A DNA stretch of 40,911 nt from Welwitschia mirabilis (taxonomy: Eukaryota; Gnetophyta; Gnetopsida; Welwitschiales): positions 153,924,072 to 153,964,982 of the forward strand of contig JBOZIK010000001.1 of assembly GCA_051453625.1 (NCBI GenBank), read 5' to 3'. Under the pieces are notes generated by a model that was not told the DNA's origin, did no database searches, and was given only the letters and a program-made list of their open reading frames with translations. The number at the start of each line of letters is the position of its first letter. Position 1 is the stretch's first letter. The position numbers and the translations under genes were made by a program. Of the stretch, positions 40,650 through 40,911 are shown piece by piece.

Positions 40650-40911
40650 AACCATATAATCCACCTAAGCCTAAATAGAGGTAAAACTATATACTACATC
40701 TTGATTTTGTAGGAACTTATAAAGTTTGGCAGTTACATACTTACATTTACCCCCCACTTTTAATATAATACTAGCTCTGGCTCTACTTTCATTTGAGAAT
40801 GATGCTACAAAGGGGTAGACCATTAACACTGAAATGGCTACCACTGTGTTGGTGGCCTAAATTTGCACTTCAAAAGTAATCAATGCTATAAATAGGAAAC
40901 TGCAATTAGGC
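40650..40911. other. Unassigned end of window
   Basis: 262 bp of moderate composition ('ctagctctggctctac', 'aaaggggtagacc'), with no recognised gene. Probably a continuation of the segment before the gap. Confidence 0.5.

Noticed and set aside
39903-40712. Long open frames across the N run on both strands
   Set aside because: They are open only because N translates as unknown. The same holds for the frames at 2371-3216, 7173-7431, 11072-11680, 17641-17912 and 25583-26230.

Overview
The window looks like nuclear DNA of a land plant, most likely a seed plant with a large, repeat-rich and heavily methylated genome. It is very AT-rich and visibly short of CG dinucleotides. It contains plant-type Gypsy and Copia LTR retrotransposons and carries degraded copies of plastid and mitochondrial genes. 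A plastid 4.5S rRNA, which exists as a separate molecule only in the land-plant lineage, is among them. I see no intact host protein-coding gene. Every recognisable coding or RNA sequence is a pseudogene with stops, frameshifts or truncation. Eight runs of N interrupt the sequence.

Region 1 (1 to about 19.6 kb) is a stack of related Gypsy elements, all on the minus strand. Element 1 (1-7624, open at the left edge) and element 2 (9950-17454) are collinear: 5' LTR, primer-binding site, gag, aspartic protease, then a non-coding 3' region and (element 2) a polypurine-like tract and 3' LTR. A third, broken copy (17455-19627) abuts the truncated 5' LTR of element 2. The primer-binding sites fit the 3' end of tRNA-Asp after CG decay, as in the Athila-type lineage. 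I could not find reverse transcriptase, RNase H or integrase between protease and 3' region, so these look like non-autonomous gag-protease elements.

Region 2 (19.6 to about 26.6 kb) holds a decayed Ty1/Copia pol gene on the minus strand (GAG-pre-integrase, integrase, reverse transcriptase, RNase H; about 21.3-23.8 kb). It also holds another Gypsy LTR of the element-1 subfamily (25095 to about 26.6 kb), whose internal N gap appears to be an assembly artefact.

Region 3 (26.6 to at least 38.7 kb) is the striking part: a dense mosaic of organelle-derived fragments that are not neighbours in ordinary plastomes. In order they are plastid 16S rRNA (minus), mitochondrial cox2 (minus) running into a charged, repeat-bearing reading frame, a short psaA-like piece, a long psaA piece (plus), the 3' end of 23S rRNA with 4.5S rRNA and flanking spacers (plus), trnM-CAU (minus) with trnV-UAC exon 1 (plus), the 3' part of psaB (plus) and trnC-GCA (plus). 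Two unexplained dispersed repeats (about 500 bp direct, about 370 bp inverted) are woven between them. Decay is dominated by C-to-T and G-to-A changes at former CG and CHG sites, the mark of long-term cytosine methylation. The last 2 kb (38.7-40.9 kb) and 31.4-32.7 kb are less AT-skewed and remain unassigned; they may be further organelle DNA.
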